A stretch of DNA of 64,000 nt, from the NCBI GenBank assembly GCA_018417955.1, contig JACTVC010000027.1, positions 434,001 to 498,000 of the forward strand, written 5' to 3'. The notes under the pieces are model-generated. The model searched no databases. It was not told where the DNA came from and saw nothing but the letters and a program-made list of their open reading frames with translations. A program made the position numbers and the translations under genes. Origin of the DNA: Laccaria trichodermophora. Taxonomy: Eukaryota > Basidiomycota > Agaricomycetes > Agaricales > Hydnangiaceae. Shown one piece after another: positions 44,110 to 55,297 of the stretch (positions within the stretch are counted from its first letter, which is position 1; every line of letters starts with the position of its first letter).

Positions 44110-45207
44110 AGTTATGGGAACGATGACTGACGTAGAATCAATGGCACTTCATGCAGCCATCATGTTCATTGAGCCGGGTTCGTTTGCCCTCTTTGAGCAG
44201 GGCAAGGTGATTAGAGGTGGTAGATGTGGATGAGGTTGACACCAAATTATTATGACATGAGGGGCCTTGAAGTGCATTTGCATCCATTGCCTGGCGTTTA
44301 GCCTGGCACTGTAATGCCCCCTCAATGAGGTCGAGTTGCCTCTTGTTCTCAGTAGTACGCATCTCATCAAGAATGCAGACAGAGGCCACCCAAGTTTTGA
44401 AGACCTTATCATTCCAAGCATTGCTATGTTTGTCCTTCTCCTTCAGCTCATTTCCAGAAGAGCCTCAAGGTGGTTGCATAGAGCGACGTCGTTGAGAGCG
44501 GATGGGGTATTGCACAGAAGACAGTTGAGCGAGAGGAGTTGTTGAGACCAGTTCCAAAAAGATTTGTGAGAGGAGGATAGGGTGGACATAAGGATTTCAT
44601 TGTGGATTTGGTCTTCCCAGTTGCTTTGCAGGTAATTCAGATGAAGCTCTTTGATGAATTTGAGAAAAGAGAGGGAAGTGATGTGGGCCCAATGAGCTGT
44701 GATCCAATCAGGAATGTGAATGTCCTTAATCCCAGGAAGGATCAGGGAGACCTGCTTGTTGAGGGGAACTGATTTCATGACAAAAAAATCTTGTGTTGCA
44801 TTCTCAAAATCCATCGCCACTGCCAGAGTAAGATCCCCAGCAGTGAGGATGGGAGCCTTCCTGCTAGTGGGTTCCACTGTGGCGAGAGTTGACATAGTTG
44901 GTTTTGGGTAGATATATGCATGGGTTTCATTGTCTGATGAGTCTGTTGACAGAATAAATGATGAGGGGGGACTGGATAATGGCAAAGATGAGTGATGGCA
45001 GTTGTTTTGTGGTGGCTGACAGTTGTTACAGGTATGTGAAGTGAGTGTCAGCCCTTCAAAGATTGGTAACTGTTGCATAAGGGCAGAGGTGCATGTGAAG
45101 TGGGGGTTTTCCAGGATAGACATGTGGGCAGTTGATATTTGGTTTGTGGTAAAGGCATAATGCCCTCCACTATCAGATGAGTTGTGAGTACAATGTGTTA
45201 AGAACAA
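44110..45207 (-). pseudogene. gypsy gag with zinc-knuckle remnant
   Basis: A capsid-like region (KAPILTAGDLTLAVAMDFEN .. IPDWITAHWAHITSL) starts at M 45207 or nearby. After a stop near 44443 the gene continues with WNDKVFKTWVASVC and a CMKCH*FYVSHRSHNCP segment, a retroviral-type zinc knuckle in which a TGA (from CGA) interrupts the array. Confidence 0.7.
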
Positions 45208-45809
45208 GTTTGTTCAGCATGTACATATGTTAGGAGATGATATATGCATGTATATGCACCAAGTATGGTAAGGATGGTGTGTGCACGTTGGCACTGGTAA
45301 ATGTAATCTCAAGGGGTTCCTTTGAGAATGATCTTCAGTCGTTATTGTGGATATTAGAACCTACAACTGAGGTGTAACTTCAAAAAAAGTGGAAAACTAT
45401 CCCCTAGAAGATGGGATAGAAAATACTCAAGAGAACTTAGGAATACTCACAGAAGTTAACCAGGTGTATGATTCTGAGAGTATGGAAAGATAGTGTAAAG
45501 AGAGAAATCGAGGTGGTGGTGGTTCTGGAGAAAGGAAGAAGGAGAAGTGAAGCATATGTAAGTTAAATATGCACTAAAAATAGAGCTGTTGCCAAATAAG
45601 CATGATCCTGGGATTACAGGTTGTCATCTACCTTACCAAGAATGCAGTATAATTGAATATGTGCATTGAGAACATGCTACCAAGAACAAATTACTGAGAG
45701 CACACTACCAAGCACACACTACCAAAAACACACTACTGATAACACACTATAATGGAACATGTGCATTAGAAATGGGATTGAGCATGTGTACCAAAACTGC
45801 AATTAAACA

Positions 45810-45925
45810 TATGTACCAGGGAGTCCAGGGTGCTTGCCCCCAGCAAGCTGTGACCAGTGCTGGAGGAACAGCTGAGCACAGCAAGTGCTGTGCCATAGGC
45901 ATGGGGCTAAAGCTTGTCTAGAAAA
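45810..45925 (+). repeat. Dispersed ~115-bp repeat, CpG-depleted copy
   Basis: Matches 50283-50400: GTACCAGGG.GTCCAGGG.GCTTGCCCCC.GCAAGCTGTGACCAGTG .. CTAAAGCTTGTCT. Here every CG present in the other copy is TG or CA. Confidence 0.8.
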
Positions 45926-46610
45926 TGTTGTTAAGAACATTGACTGGCCAATCTTGACATTACTTATGTTATTTATTTATTCAACACTTTGCACAAACCG
46001 CTGGGTAAATTCTCATACTCATTTTTTCCCATTATAAATTGTTTATGACCTTGCTGTAGAGTGTTCATATCATGATGGTGCTCATCATTGAAAAGAGTCA
46101 GACAGCTGGACAGTTGGACAATGGGATGGTTGGAGTAGTTGGAATTTCCATTACCCAGATGTCCTCCTCAGATGGTTGTTTGCACAAAGCAAGGCAGAGT
46201 CAAGAAATTTTGGTGGGGTGTCTAGGGTTTTGCATTCAGCTGGAAGAGACATTTTGACACAGACATTCTTGACACACAAGTTAATTTACAGCACTCAGTT
46301 CTCTTTCTGAATGCTTGAAGATTCAGTAGAATCAAATTATTCAGTACACAAATTTAGAATGATGCTTTTCAGATTGGTTAGTCGATAACTTGCCATTGGC
46401 ACCTCAGTTTATAAACAGAATCATCTTCAACTCTTGGGTTCAGTCAGACTTTTATTTTATTTTACCATTTTAAAAACTGCCTATCTCAAAATGTTTTGGA
46501 AATATCACTTTACCTCCTTTTTGAAAGATAGAATATTCTGGTAATGGTAATATATGCTGACTATGTTACATAATAACTCAGGTAAACAAGTTACCTCATC
46601 AGCTCATAAA

Positions 46611-46634
46611 GTAGAGTAGAGTAGAGTAGAGTAG
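46611..46634. repeat. (GTAGA)n microsatellite
   Basis: Nearly five perfect GTAGA units. Confidence 0.95.
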
Positions 46635-47944
46635 TTATTGGAAGGAAATATTGAGGGAGGAGTAAGAAGAAGTAATGATGTTTTCAAAGTGATGTGGTAA
46701 AGATATTGATTTGGGTGGCGGTCTGGGTGGTGCGTGTAACATCTGGGAGTGTCTTCTGTGCCAGTCACATTCTATCCCTCCAAACAGACCAGCCAGACAC
46801 ACCCTCACACGATTTTATGGACATGTGACCCAATGTTGACTCAGAGTCAGTCACTAGTCACTGTCAATAACCACATAGGGTGGCACGCCACATGGCCCAC
46901 TACTAGTATGGCCTATTTTCAACTTGGCCAAGTTAAATGGTCTCAATATTTACTATATTCATCGGATACAAGTAATTCAAAGCTGCTCATCCCTCAGACT
47001 TCAGCCCCCAGCTTCTCACAGCCACATTTCATACTGCTCACAAAATTATCACAAAATACATGAATGTCTGTAAGGATATTGTAGTACTGTTCTTACCAAG
47101 GCGAATGATTTAGTGGACTACCTGAAATATCAAATCATAATTTTTTTCCCTCACAGTTTGGTTTATTGACAACAGCCGATACTAATGTAGAGGAAATATA
47201 GAGTTGCTGCTTGGGATAAAGGCTACACAACCTGACTTGGACCTGACAAGGAATTTTCAACTTGGCTCAGTTTTAGTATTCAAGTTCATTCTGATTTGAA
47301 TTACAATGGCCGCTTGTCGCTCAGCCTTTAGCCAGCTCCTCGCAGCCATTCATACTCAACAAAGACTATTACATATGTTAGTAAATGTAAACAATTGTCC
47401 AACATGGACATTCTTGTTCTCATGCACCAGCTCCAGCACATTATCCTAAACAGTAATCACAGCACATTGAATTACACTTGTACAAATTTTATGGACACTC
47501 TTGCAAATGATGAAATCTGTTTCCATATACTTACAACCTTTCTCCTAAATGAAAAGAACATGTGTGACCTTTCTATCGTCTTCGCATGAGGCTACATAGA
47601 AACATGACCTTTCTAGCAACCAGAAAACATGACCTTTCTGTGGCTTTTATGTTGAATGGATGAAAGCGTGATGGGAAAATTTGGCACATGATTTTCTTTT
47701 CAGTCGAGGTCACACCACAAAACCCACTACTAACATAGCAGGAACATTGTTCCCTTCATGCTCATCACGAAGCTCAGGCAAGTACTCCATGTCCTATGAC
47801 GGCACCTCTAGGAAGTGTGACCCTCACCAACCTCTCCACATTCCCACGATAGCACCGTCACACTTTGCTTAGCCGCTGGACCCCTTAATGCCATAAACAA
47901 CCTCCGAAATCCTTTGGACATTTCTTTCTAATGTCGCCTGCTCA

Positions 47945-48545
47945 TTCTGGGATCCAGCTTCAGGGTGGTCCTGAAGACGAGATCAAGTTCAATTGGGACT
48001 AGGTCATTGACAAGTAAGCCTTGATGTCTCTCGATAGCACTGCAAGGACACTGAATGCTTCTTGTCATTTTGCCTAGTTTTGATAACATGGATCTGAAGC
48101 CGGAATTTCTCCAGGGAATACACACTGACTGTACAACTCCCATTTCGAACATCCGTCCACTATCTGTGTGAACATACCTGTTGTGAAGGGCCACGACATC
48201 ATTGAACAAACCCATTGGAAATTGGCAAGATCACTGCCTTTTCTGTCTCTATTCTCCAGCAGGTAAGTAGCTTGCTTGCCCCCATCTCGTCGATCGGGCC
48301 TTGGTTGACTTGGGACAACAGTTGGACATGTTCATCAAGGGCACCCAGGCACTCATCTTCGCACCTACCCACAAGCTGGCCCAGCAAATTCAAAAGGTCG
48401 TCATCACCCTCAGTTTGAATGCCATGCCTGTGTCGGTGGCACTAATGTCCATGAGGATATGGCCAAGCTCCAGGAGGGTGTCCAATTCGTTGTGGATACC
48501 CCAGGCTGTGTATTCAACATGATCAACCGCTACTGACAAACTGTC
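47945..48545 (+). pseudogene. Intron-containing fragment of eIF4A (DEAD-box helicase)
   Basis: In order on plus: PEDEIKFNWD then a stop, an intron (gtaagcc..cctag, about 48015-48074), FDNMDLKPEFLQG, later VKGHD, GKITAFSVSILQQ, a second intron (gtaagtag..acaacag, ends about 48321), then [40 protein letters not shown] in shifted frames and a VVDTP-type remnant of VVGTPGR. These are the N-terminal half motifs of the translation factor eIF4A. The motif I region is scrambled, motif Ia is PTHKLAQQ in place of PTRELAQQ, and frameshifts and stops are present. Retained introns mean the copy was made from DNA, not from mRNA. Confidence 0.85.
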
Positions 48546-48849
48546 TCCTTCATTGCATACCTCACACATGCCAGTTACAGCCAAATCATCAACGTCTGAA
48601 GAGGAAAGAGGGCGACCCAAGCTGGAAAACCTTGATGGGTCATCTGTGGATGATGGACACTTGAAAGAAGGTTCGGAATCATCTTCGAGTTCAGCCAGGT
48701 GGATAGGACAGAAGGAAGGAGGTGAAAGAGACATGCCAAGCTGCTCACAATGTAAGTCGCACTCATCGTTACGCTCCTCACCTCATGTTTGAGATCAATT
48801 GCTTTTTAACAGCCACAAGTCCATATACAGCTCAAGGGCCTCCAAATGG

Positions 48850-49250
48850 CTACGACCCCACACTCGCTCCTCTGTCATGACGGGATCTTTGTGATCCACC
48901 ACCCACCAGCTCCAGTGGGATGGATTTCAGTGCAGCAAAGCGCCCAATACACCAGCATGCGCACAATGGCTAGCAGCCCCGATAGATCACCATGCGCCAT
49001 GACCAGTAGTTCAAAGTCGCCCAACATAGTCATTGGCAAGCTGGAGGGCTTTGGTGCTGCACTCAGAGAGGAGAGTAGGCGATACCACGACCACCCACTC
49101 GCTCCCTGTCATGATGGGGGTTTTGTGATACCACCCACCAGCTCCAGTGGGACAGATTTCAGTGTGGCAAAGTGCCTGATACATCATCATGCGCGATGGC
49201 TAGCGGCCCCAATACACCACCATGCGCCATGACCAGTGGCTCACTTCCCT
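48850..49250. repeat. Two-unit tandem repeat, ~240 bp
   Basis: Blocks 'acccactcgctcc.ctgtcatga.gggt.tttgtgat.ccacccaccagctccagtggga..gatttcagtg' and 'aatacaccaccatgcgccatgaccagt' occur at 48860-49010 and again at 49098-49240. An open frame on plus through it is repeat-derived. Confidence 0.75.
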
Positions 49251-50282
49251 TTTCACAACAACATTTTATAGATGACGCCACTGCCAGTTAGCTCCAATGG
49301 CACAGATCCCATGCTTACTGCCTTGTTCTATTTGCTATTTATCACTTCAAGTTCTCGCTGCTTTGTTGTTTGACTGATCTCTTAGATTCGTACCTCATCT
49401 CCTGACCTATCTACCCTATCTACCCTGCCATCCTTTTTTCCTGACCTTGGATACCGTTTGTTTGGACATCGTGAATACCTGCACAATAAAATTATTGCAA
49501 AACAACCACCAGTGAAAGAGATTTCAATAAAACTTGCCATAAAAATACCTGAGAAAACAGGCTCTGGTGCCATGTCTGGGACACCTTATGTCCATATATA
49601 GACATAATTTATGTCTATATTGAGACATGTCCAAAAATGGACATAAGGTCATCCAAAAACAGACATAAGCCATCAATCTCACACCCACGCCCAAATAGGC
49701 AGCTGCTCAAGCAGTTCACCTCCTACTGGCTTTTCTTGCTGTGCTATGCGCCACAGGCTGGAAAAATATTTCAATAGCTCACTTAACTTGTGGAAAATTG
49801 TAGGATACATTAATATGAACCCAGAATGCATTTTTGAATCATTGGAAAGGGAATTTGTGCTGTTCTAAGCATAAAGTCAGTTTCACTTAATGCAATTGCT
49901 CATCAAAGTATGTATCCATGCTAGTAGAATATCTCAGAGTATGTGGAAGCACTTTACATGCACTTCTTCCTCCTAATGGCAGGTTGCTGCACCAAAGGCA
50001 ACAAAAAGACAGAATCAATGGGTAAAAAAAATTATAGTACTGCTATAAAATGCTGATACAGGAGCTGCTGGTATGTTGTTAATATTTCCTCACATAGTCT
50101 TGGCCTTCATATATAAAGAATTTGTAACAATTTCAAGATCTGGACTGTGTTACAACAAATCTATCTGAAATTGAAAATAAATCTATACATGAAAACACAA
50201 TTGATGACTAATCAGCTTTAATGTTACATAATAATTTTACATAAGCAACCTCTGAGCGGTGTCTGCTGGAAACCAGGATTCA

Positions 50283-50400
50283 ACATGCGTACCAGGGGGT
50301 CCAGGGGGCTTGCCCCCGGCAAGCTGTGACCAGTGTCGAAGCAACGGTCGAGCACAGCGAGCACCGTGGCGTAGACACGGGTCTAAAGCTTGTCTGTCAC
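50283..50400 (+). repeat. Dispersed ~115-bp repeat, CpG-retaining copy
   Basis: Partner of 45810-45925. Contains a strong hairpin GGGGGCTTGCCCCC and intact CGAGCACAGCGAGCACCGTGGCG. Confidence 0.8.
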
Positions 50401-50847
50401 AATTGAACAACCCTTGCTATTGATCTATAATTTTACATATATAATCAGTGTCAAGTACCCTGCTTCTTAAATGCACATTTTTGAAAAAAGTTGAAACACT
50501 CTCAGTGGTTCCAGACATGACACTAGAGCCATCATTATTCCTGTTCATTGTTATTTTCAGTACTCTATACATAACATGAGGAACTTGAACATAAATCTGC
50601 TTTGCAATTAATCTGAGCTCTTGGCCTAATCTCCTGTCTTGTAGTTTCATGTGTAAAAATGCATGTGGTTTTTTTCTTGGCTGTTATCCAACCTGTTTCC
50701 TCATAGTTGTGGCCCCAGATGGGTGCCTGACCCATTTTTAAATGGTAGATAGGGAGAGGATATACTTCACAAATTTTCATAGCAATATGTCAAGGTTCTA
50801 ACAAGATACATATTTATGATTCAATTATCTCTGTGAAAAAAAAAAGG

Positions 50848-50930
50848 ATGTCAACTGCTGGAATTGAACTTGGGCTGGCCATAAAAGGAGATCAAAAAAG
50901 TGCAATAATCCACTACACTATATAGCCCTA
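50848..50930 (-). tRNA. tRNA-derived relic
   Basis: On minus: GGGCTATATAGTGTAGTGGATTATTGCAC (A-box-like TATAGTGTAGTGG) and AGTTCAATTCCAGC (B-box-like) 80 nt apart. The start resembles fungal tRNA-Gln-type sequence. Arms do not pair well, so it is called a relic. Confidence 0.35.
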
Positions 50931-51016
50931 TATTATACTTACATGTAGTTACCATATATGTAATTTTTGAAAAACAGGGCTCTTGTCCCAGACATGACAC
51001 CAGAGCTGAGAAAACA

Positions 51017-52950
51017 TACCAAGACATTCAGATATGCCAAAACAGTGCGAAGGATCATAAGCGCAAGTGCGAGGCAAGGGTGAGGAAAGAGGGGCAAGAA
51101 AAGGTACAAGGGGACACGTGGGCCATAGGTAAACTGAGAAAGGAGAGAAGGAGAGACAGGCAGTTCAAAGAATGTAGTGAAAAAACAAGTGCAGTAGAAA
51201 GTAGCAAAAGAATGGGATGAATCACAAAGTGCAAAAAAAATTATTCGATGGATCTGCCACCCGTGTGTACCCTGTTCTGGCAGGCTGGCTTGCCTGGTCT
51301 TGGGTGATGGTTTTGGAGCAGTCAAAGCTGTTTTCTTGGGTGCTGGTGGCTAGGGGGGCTGCAGCTTGCGCACCTCAACCCCTCCCCTGGACATGTCATG
51401 TGATTTAGCATCTTTTTAGCACTCCATCTCGCTCAGACCACGATATGATCATAGTTGGCATAATATTACAGTATTCCAATGGTCAGTATTGTTACCAGTA
51501 AATAGTATTGTATATAAGTTGTAGAGTTTGAGCAGATTTGTTGAAGACAGTAAATTGAGTAAGTTTCTCAGAAAGGGGATAGCGGCAGCAGTCTAGGTAA
51601 TACATGGTATGACAAATTTGTATGGTTAGGCTTGGCAGTAGTCTAGAGCGTACTCCGAGATCCGAGACTGCGCAAAGCTTTTTCCCTAGTTTATGACAAA
51701 TATTATGTTTTTGTGCCTTTTTTTCGGTTTTGGTTATCAATTAGGCTCGTGACCAGCCATTTCACACTCTGCTGCACTCTGTGTGAAACGGCTGGTAACA
51801 ACAAACCACTTTTGACCGAGTCACGCTCTGTCACGTTCGACTTGGTGAAATTTCGTGCAGTAAATTCACTTCCACCTCTTTCACCCTCTTCTTCATCTTC
51901 ACTTGGTGCCTCAAGATAACCATCAACATCAACATGAAGACTCCTGCTACCTCACCTCGCTTGCAGTCAATCCCCATCACGTCATCAAGTCATTTACCAC
52001 TGCTGCCTTCAGTTTGAAACTACCAGTAGTACCACACTCCAACACCGTTTAGTCATGCTCACTCTTACTACTAGGAGTGCACAAGCTCATAATTCATTCC
52101 TCGCACCAAGGTTACACCAACCTACTCCACCAGCAGCCCCCACCAGACACGCCCAGTCCCCCACCCGAACAACTCATCACAGACCCAGCAAGTCTCCTCC
52201 ATCCCTGCTCAAACTCTGCATATGTCCACACTCACCCACCTCTGGAATACACTGCCTCCAGCGCTTTCAGCACTCACATCCTTCTTCTCCGCTTTCTCTG
52301 CTCTCACTCCTCCACAATGATTACACTTGAGTCCGATGCCATAACTCCTACTTTGAGCTTGAGAACACCGACTGATCGTGTCTAGCCCCACACGATGATG
52401 ACAGTGCTGTCATTGACCACGTGCATTCCAGTATAGGCTCTGCTACAGAGTATGAAACACTCTTTGGTTGCTGTTCCCATAGAGTGGAGCGGGACGGACG
52501 GGGATATGGGGCCCCTGATGGTTGGTGTCAGTCTGCATTTGTAGAAGGTCTGAGCTCTCTAGAGTTCAGATACTACATACCTGCGAAACACCCCCCCTCT
52601 CAGGTATCTATCTATTCATTGTCTACTCCCCTTCCCCGTACCGTACCGTACCTAAGTCTCACTACATTTCGAAAAAAAAATCATTTTTGAAAACCTATGT
52701 AATCTTAATCTATGACTCTCAAAACGTCGAAAATTTCAATCATGAGATGAACGATTTTTGACGGTGTTGAGGCCGAATTTTTCCAAGGCAGCGTCACGCT
52801 AGGGGGAACGAGGGCATGTCAGCATTGGAAAGTACGGCGATCATGTATGGCGATCTGTGTGGCGATCTGTATGGCCGGAAACGTGACATTGGACACGTGA
52901 TGTTCAAATATTAGTTCTGCGTCGCGTCGCGTCGCCTTCCGCACTTCACC
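51017..52950. other. No gene recognised
   Basis: Includes a short inverted match CAGCCATTTCACAC/GTGTGAAACGGCTG (51753-51796) and GCGTCGCGTCGCGTCGCC at 52919-52936. Proline-rich open frames around 52055-52390 have no recognisable domain. The left end of the KDZ element that follows should lie here but no inverted repeat partner was found near 55170-55300. Confidence 0.5.
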
Positions 52951-55161
52951 ATGCTTCTTATTGACCTAGTTGAGCAGCTCAAAGGTCATGTAGTGCTTCA
53001 AGAGATCTCCTTCAGTGCCCTTATGACATTTGCGCGACTTGCATCTCATCTGAAGCGCGATATTCTCCAGCCGCAAAGCATCTGTCAAAGTGACCCTGAA
53101 TACGCACCCGATAAGCTTCCCGCCAGCATCTCTAGTTTCCTCAGCGACGCCCTGCAAATTTCCGAAGAGTACATCCATGACTACTGGAGTCTTCTCAAGG
53201 ACTATATCTGGAACATGCCTACTACTGCACTTTCTAGCGAGGACCATGCTTTGTTCAAAGAGCATGGATGGGTTTATGGCATTAGTAATGTGTTTTATTT
53301 GGATTGATGTGGATGGTGCCTTACCAGAATCTTGCAGCGGCGTTGACTCTATATCCGCCTAATAGTGTATGCATCAATCCTGACTGCACAAATATTGCTC
53401 CCTTGAAAAAAGAGGAGCAGCGCAAAGCAGTCGTTTATACTCTATCAAATGGTGTCCAACCTGCATGGAATGTACATGTATATTGTCCGAGTACGTGTGA
53501 GGTTCTCGTTGGAAATATTCACTGAACGACCATGTTGCGCAGAGTGCCAAACAAACTATCACAACAATTTTAGTGTCCGGGATGGTGTCCGAACCTATTA
53601 CATGGGTATACCAAGCTATATATTGGTAGGTGAGCATCAGTACGTGGAAGTAAAGGTAGTGAGAATGTGGATTGCACAAATGCTTCTCGGATGGTATGTG
53701 TTTTCCGCATTTATCTATTTACATGCTCAAGTACTTCAGGTTTTCGGCTACAAACGCTGCTCGGCTCTATGATCTGGCCCTGTCAGAGAATCTCATGTAC
53801 CTTGATGGATGGTCACTTGGCGGCCAGCTCACGACAAAACACATATGGGATGGTTTTAGTATTGTATCTTTGCTTGACGACCATCAAACACAAGGAACAC
53901 TCCTTCGTGTACCTCACACAGGCTCTCAGAGTGACCGCTTCAAGACTGCAATGGAGGAAAGAAATAAGCGGATTATTATGGAAGGGCAGCCCGACGCTGT
54001 TCGTCATACCTGCAAAAAATGCATGCGCATTTACAAAATGGAGGATGGGGAATTCAGTAAGATTGTATAACTAATCAGGGTTAATGGAATTAATCAATCA
54101 ACAGGGAAAGTTCAGGCCATTGTGGCAGATGGGATCAGTATTGGCCGCCCCTGCTGTGGAATCTTTCGATGCACAGAGCCGCTTCAAAACAACCAACACC
54201 GATTTTGCGCAACACATTTTGGCCGTCATAATATTTGCGCTATTGATGGCTGCGAGCTTCCGATTGAACTTACACCAAAGAAATTGAGGACGTGCGCAGA
54301 CCCTATTCACCAAGAGATCGAGAGAAAGAAGAAGGCGCGCGGAAATGCTGCATTTGTTCTGAAGGACCGTTGGAAAAATGCTCAAGTGCTTTATGGTGAA
54401 GAAACTCCAGTTTCTGTGACTGGGGAGCACGTAGATGTTGAGGACAAAGTTGAATGGTTTGAGGTAAATGGCACGGCGGTTGAAATCTTTAACGAGCAGA
54501 ACCCTGGATCAGTTGGCGTTGTTGAGGATCTCGATCCTTGCTCAAAAAAGTCATTGGACGGCAACCGCAAACTCAAAACACAGCTCTCGAGAAGGAGAAC
54601 ACACAATGAAGAGACCCTTGTGCGACCCTGTGGCATAATATTTGCGCGCGCAACCATGTTCGGAGCAGAAGCCGTGTCAAATTTTCTGGTGCGTGTGGAT
54701 GTTAGCTATAATCTTCAGCTTATTGAGCTGTTAGAGTCATGTAGATAATGCTCAAGAATGCATTTTCCGTCCCAGGAGCAAGCAAGCCTGAACATGTATT
54801 TTACGATACAAATTGCGACGCCAAACAACAGGCGGACGCTTCAGGCGATCCATGGTTTCGAGACGTGGGCATGTGTGTTGACGTCTGGCATTTCCTGAAC
54901 AAACACAAGGTGACGCATGAGTTCTGCCAACTAAATTGCAACCCAGCAATGTACCCTGAGCTACAGGATGATGATGGGAACTGGTTTTTCAACACGTCGG
55001 TTGCAGAGCAGACAAACGCGTGGCTAGGCGGATACAGCTCAATCATACGGGAGATGCTGCCTGACAAGTACGATTTTTTTCTTGATGAAATGATCAGGCT
55101 TCATAACGTGGAGGTGCTCCGGCGGTTGGAGAAGGAAGGGAGCTGCCCTCGTATTCTATAA
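52951..55161 (+). CDS. KDZ transposase (CxC5/CxC6 type), apparently intact
   Basis: Starts MLLIDLVEQLKGHVVLQE at 52951. Introns: about 53290-53328 (GTGTTT..CCAG), 53491-53542 (GTACGT..GCAG), about 53700-53745 (GTATGT..TTCAG), one near 54061-54115, and 54690-54747 (GTGCGT..GTAG). CxC5 region: CINPDCTNIAPLKKEE, VYCP..CQTNYHNNFSVRDG, LLRVPHTGSQSDRFKTAMEE and TCKKCMRIYKM. CxC6 region: IGRPCCGIFRCTEPLQNNQ, RFCATHFGRHNICAIDGCEL, TCADPIHQEIE. Catalytic part: VRPCGIIFARATMFGAEAVS, FYDTNCDAKQQ, MCVDVWHFLNKHKVTH, FNTSVAEQTNAWLGGYSSII and FFLDEMIRLHN; Asp of YDTNC, Asp of VDVWH and Glu of AEQTN fit a D-D-E triad. CpG content is normal, so this copy is younger than the one at 38483-40730. It converges on the zinc-finger gene at 55298. 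Confidence 0.8.
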
Positions 55162-55297
55162 TCATGGTCTTCTTAAAATCACATGCTTGTTTCAATACAC
55201 AACAGAGTCCAAGTTAAGTGAGAGTAAGGTGTCGCTAAAGGCAAGAGGGATACGGAAAGAAGAGATATCACAATGTATGTATTAATCTAAAAGATAT

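Larger units (their letters stand above)
41257..45207 (-). mobile_element. Decayed Ty3/gypsy retrotransposon, 3' part missing
   Basis: Order on minus: gag, zinc knuckle, protease, reverse transcriptase, RNase H, start of integrase, cut at 41256 by the neighbouring DNA element. Several stop codons arose from CGA or TGG codons. No LTR could be recognised on the gag side. Confidence 0.85.
45208..47937. other. No gene recognised; low-complexity and repeat remnants
   Basis: AT-rich, CpG-poor. Contains the repeat copy at 45810-45925, a (GTAGA)n run at 46611-46634, and two loosely similar blocks (46920-47060 and 47260-47380, both with CAACTTGGC.CAGTT and CAGC..CTC.CAGCCA). It may include the missing LTR or leader of the gypsy element, not identifiable. 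Confidence 0.5.
49560..51006. mobile_element. 1.45-kb element, 23-bp inverted repeats, 10-bp target duplication
   Basis: Left end 49561 GCTCTGGTG-CATGTCTGGGACA, right end 50984-51006 inverse with one mismatch. The direct repeat TGAGAAAACA lies at 49550-49559 and 51007-51016. A 9-11 bp duplication is typical of Mutator-like elements, but no transposase is present. Inside the left end lies a hairpin of (T)TATGTCCATATATAGACATAA-type sequence. A third, internal copy of the end sequence is at 50509-50530. It also contains the repeat at 50283-50400 and a tRNA-like relic. Confidence 0.75.

Noticed and set aside
47945..48545. Functional DEAD-box helicase gene
   Set aside because: Motif I is scrambled, motif Ia altered, and there are stops and frameshifts.
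52055..52391. Pro/Ser/Thr-rich frames on plus as a gag-like gene
   Set aside because: No conserved motif, overlapping frames equally open, no neighbouring pol genes.
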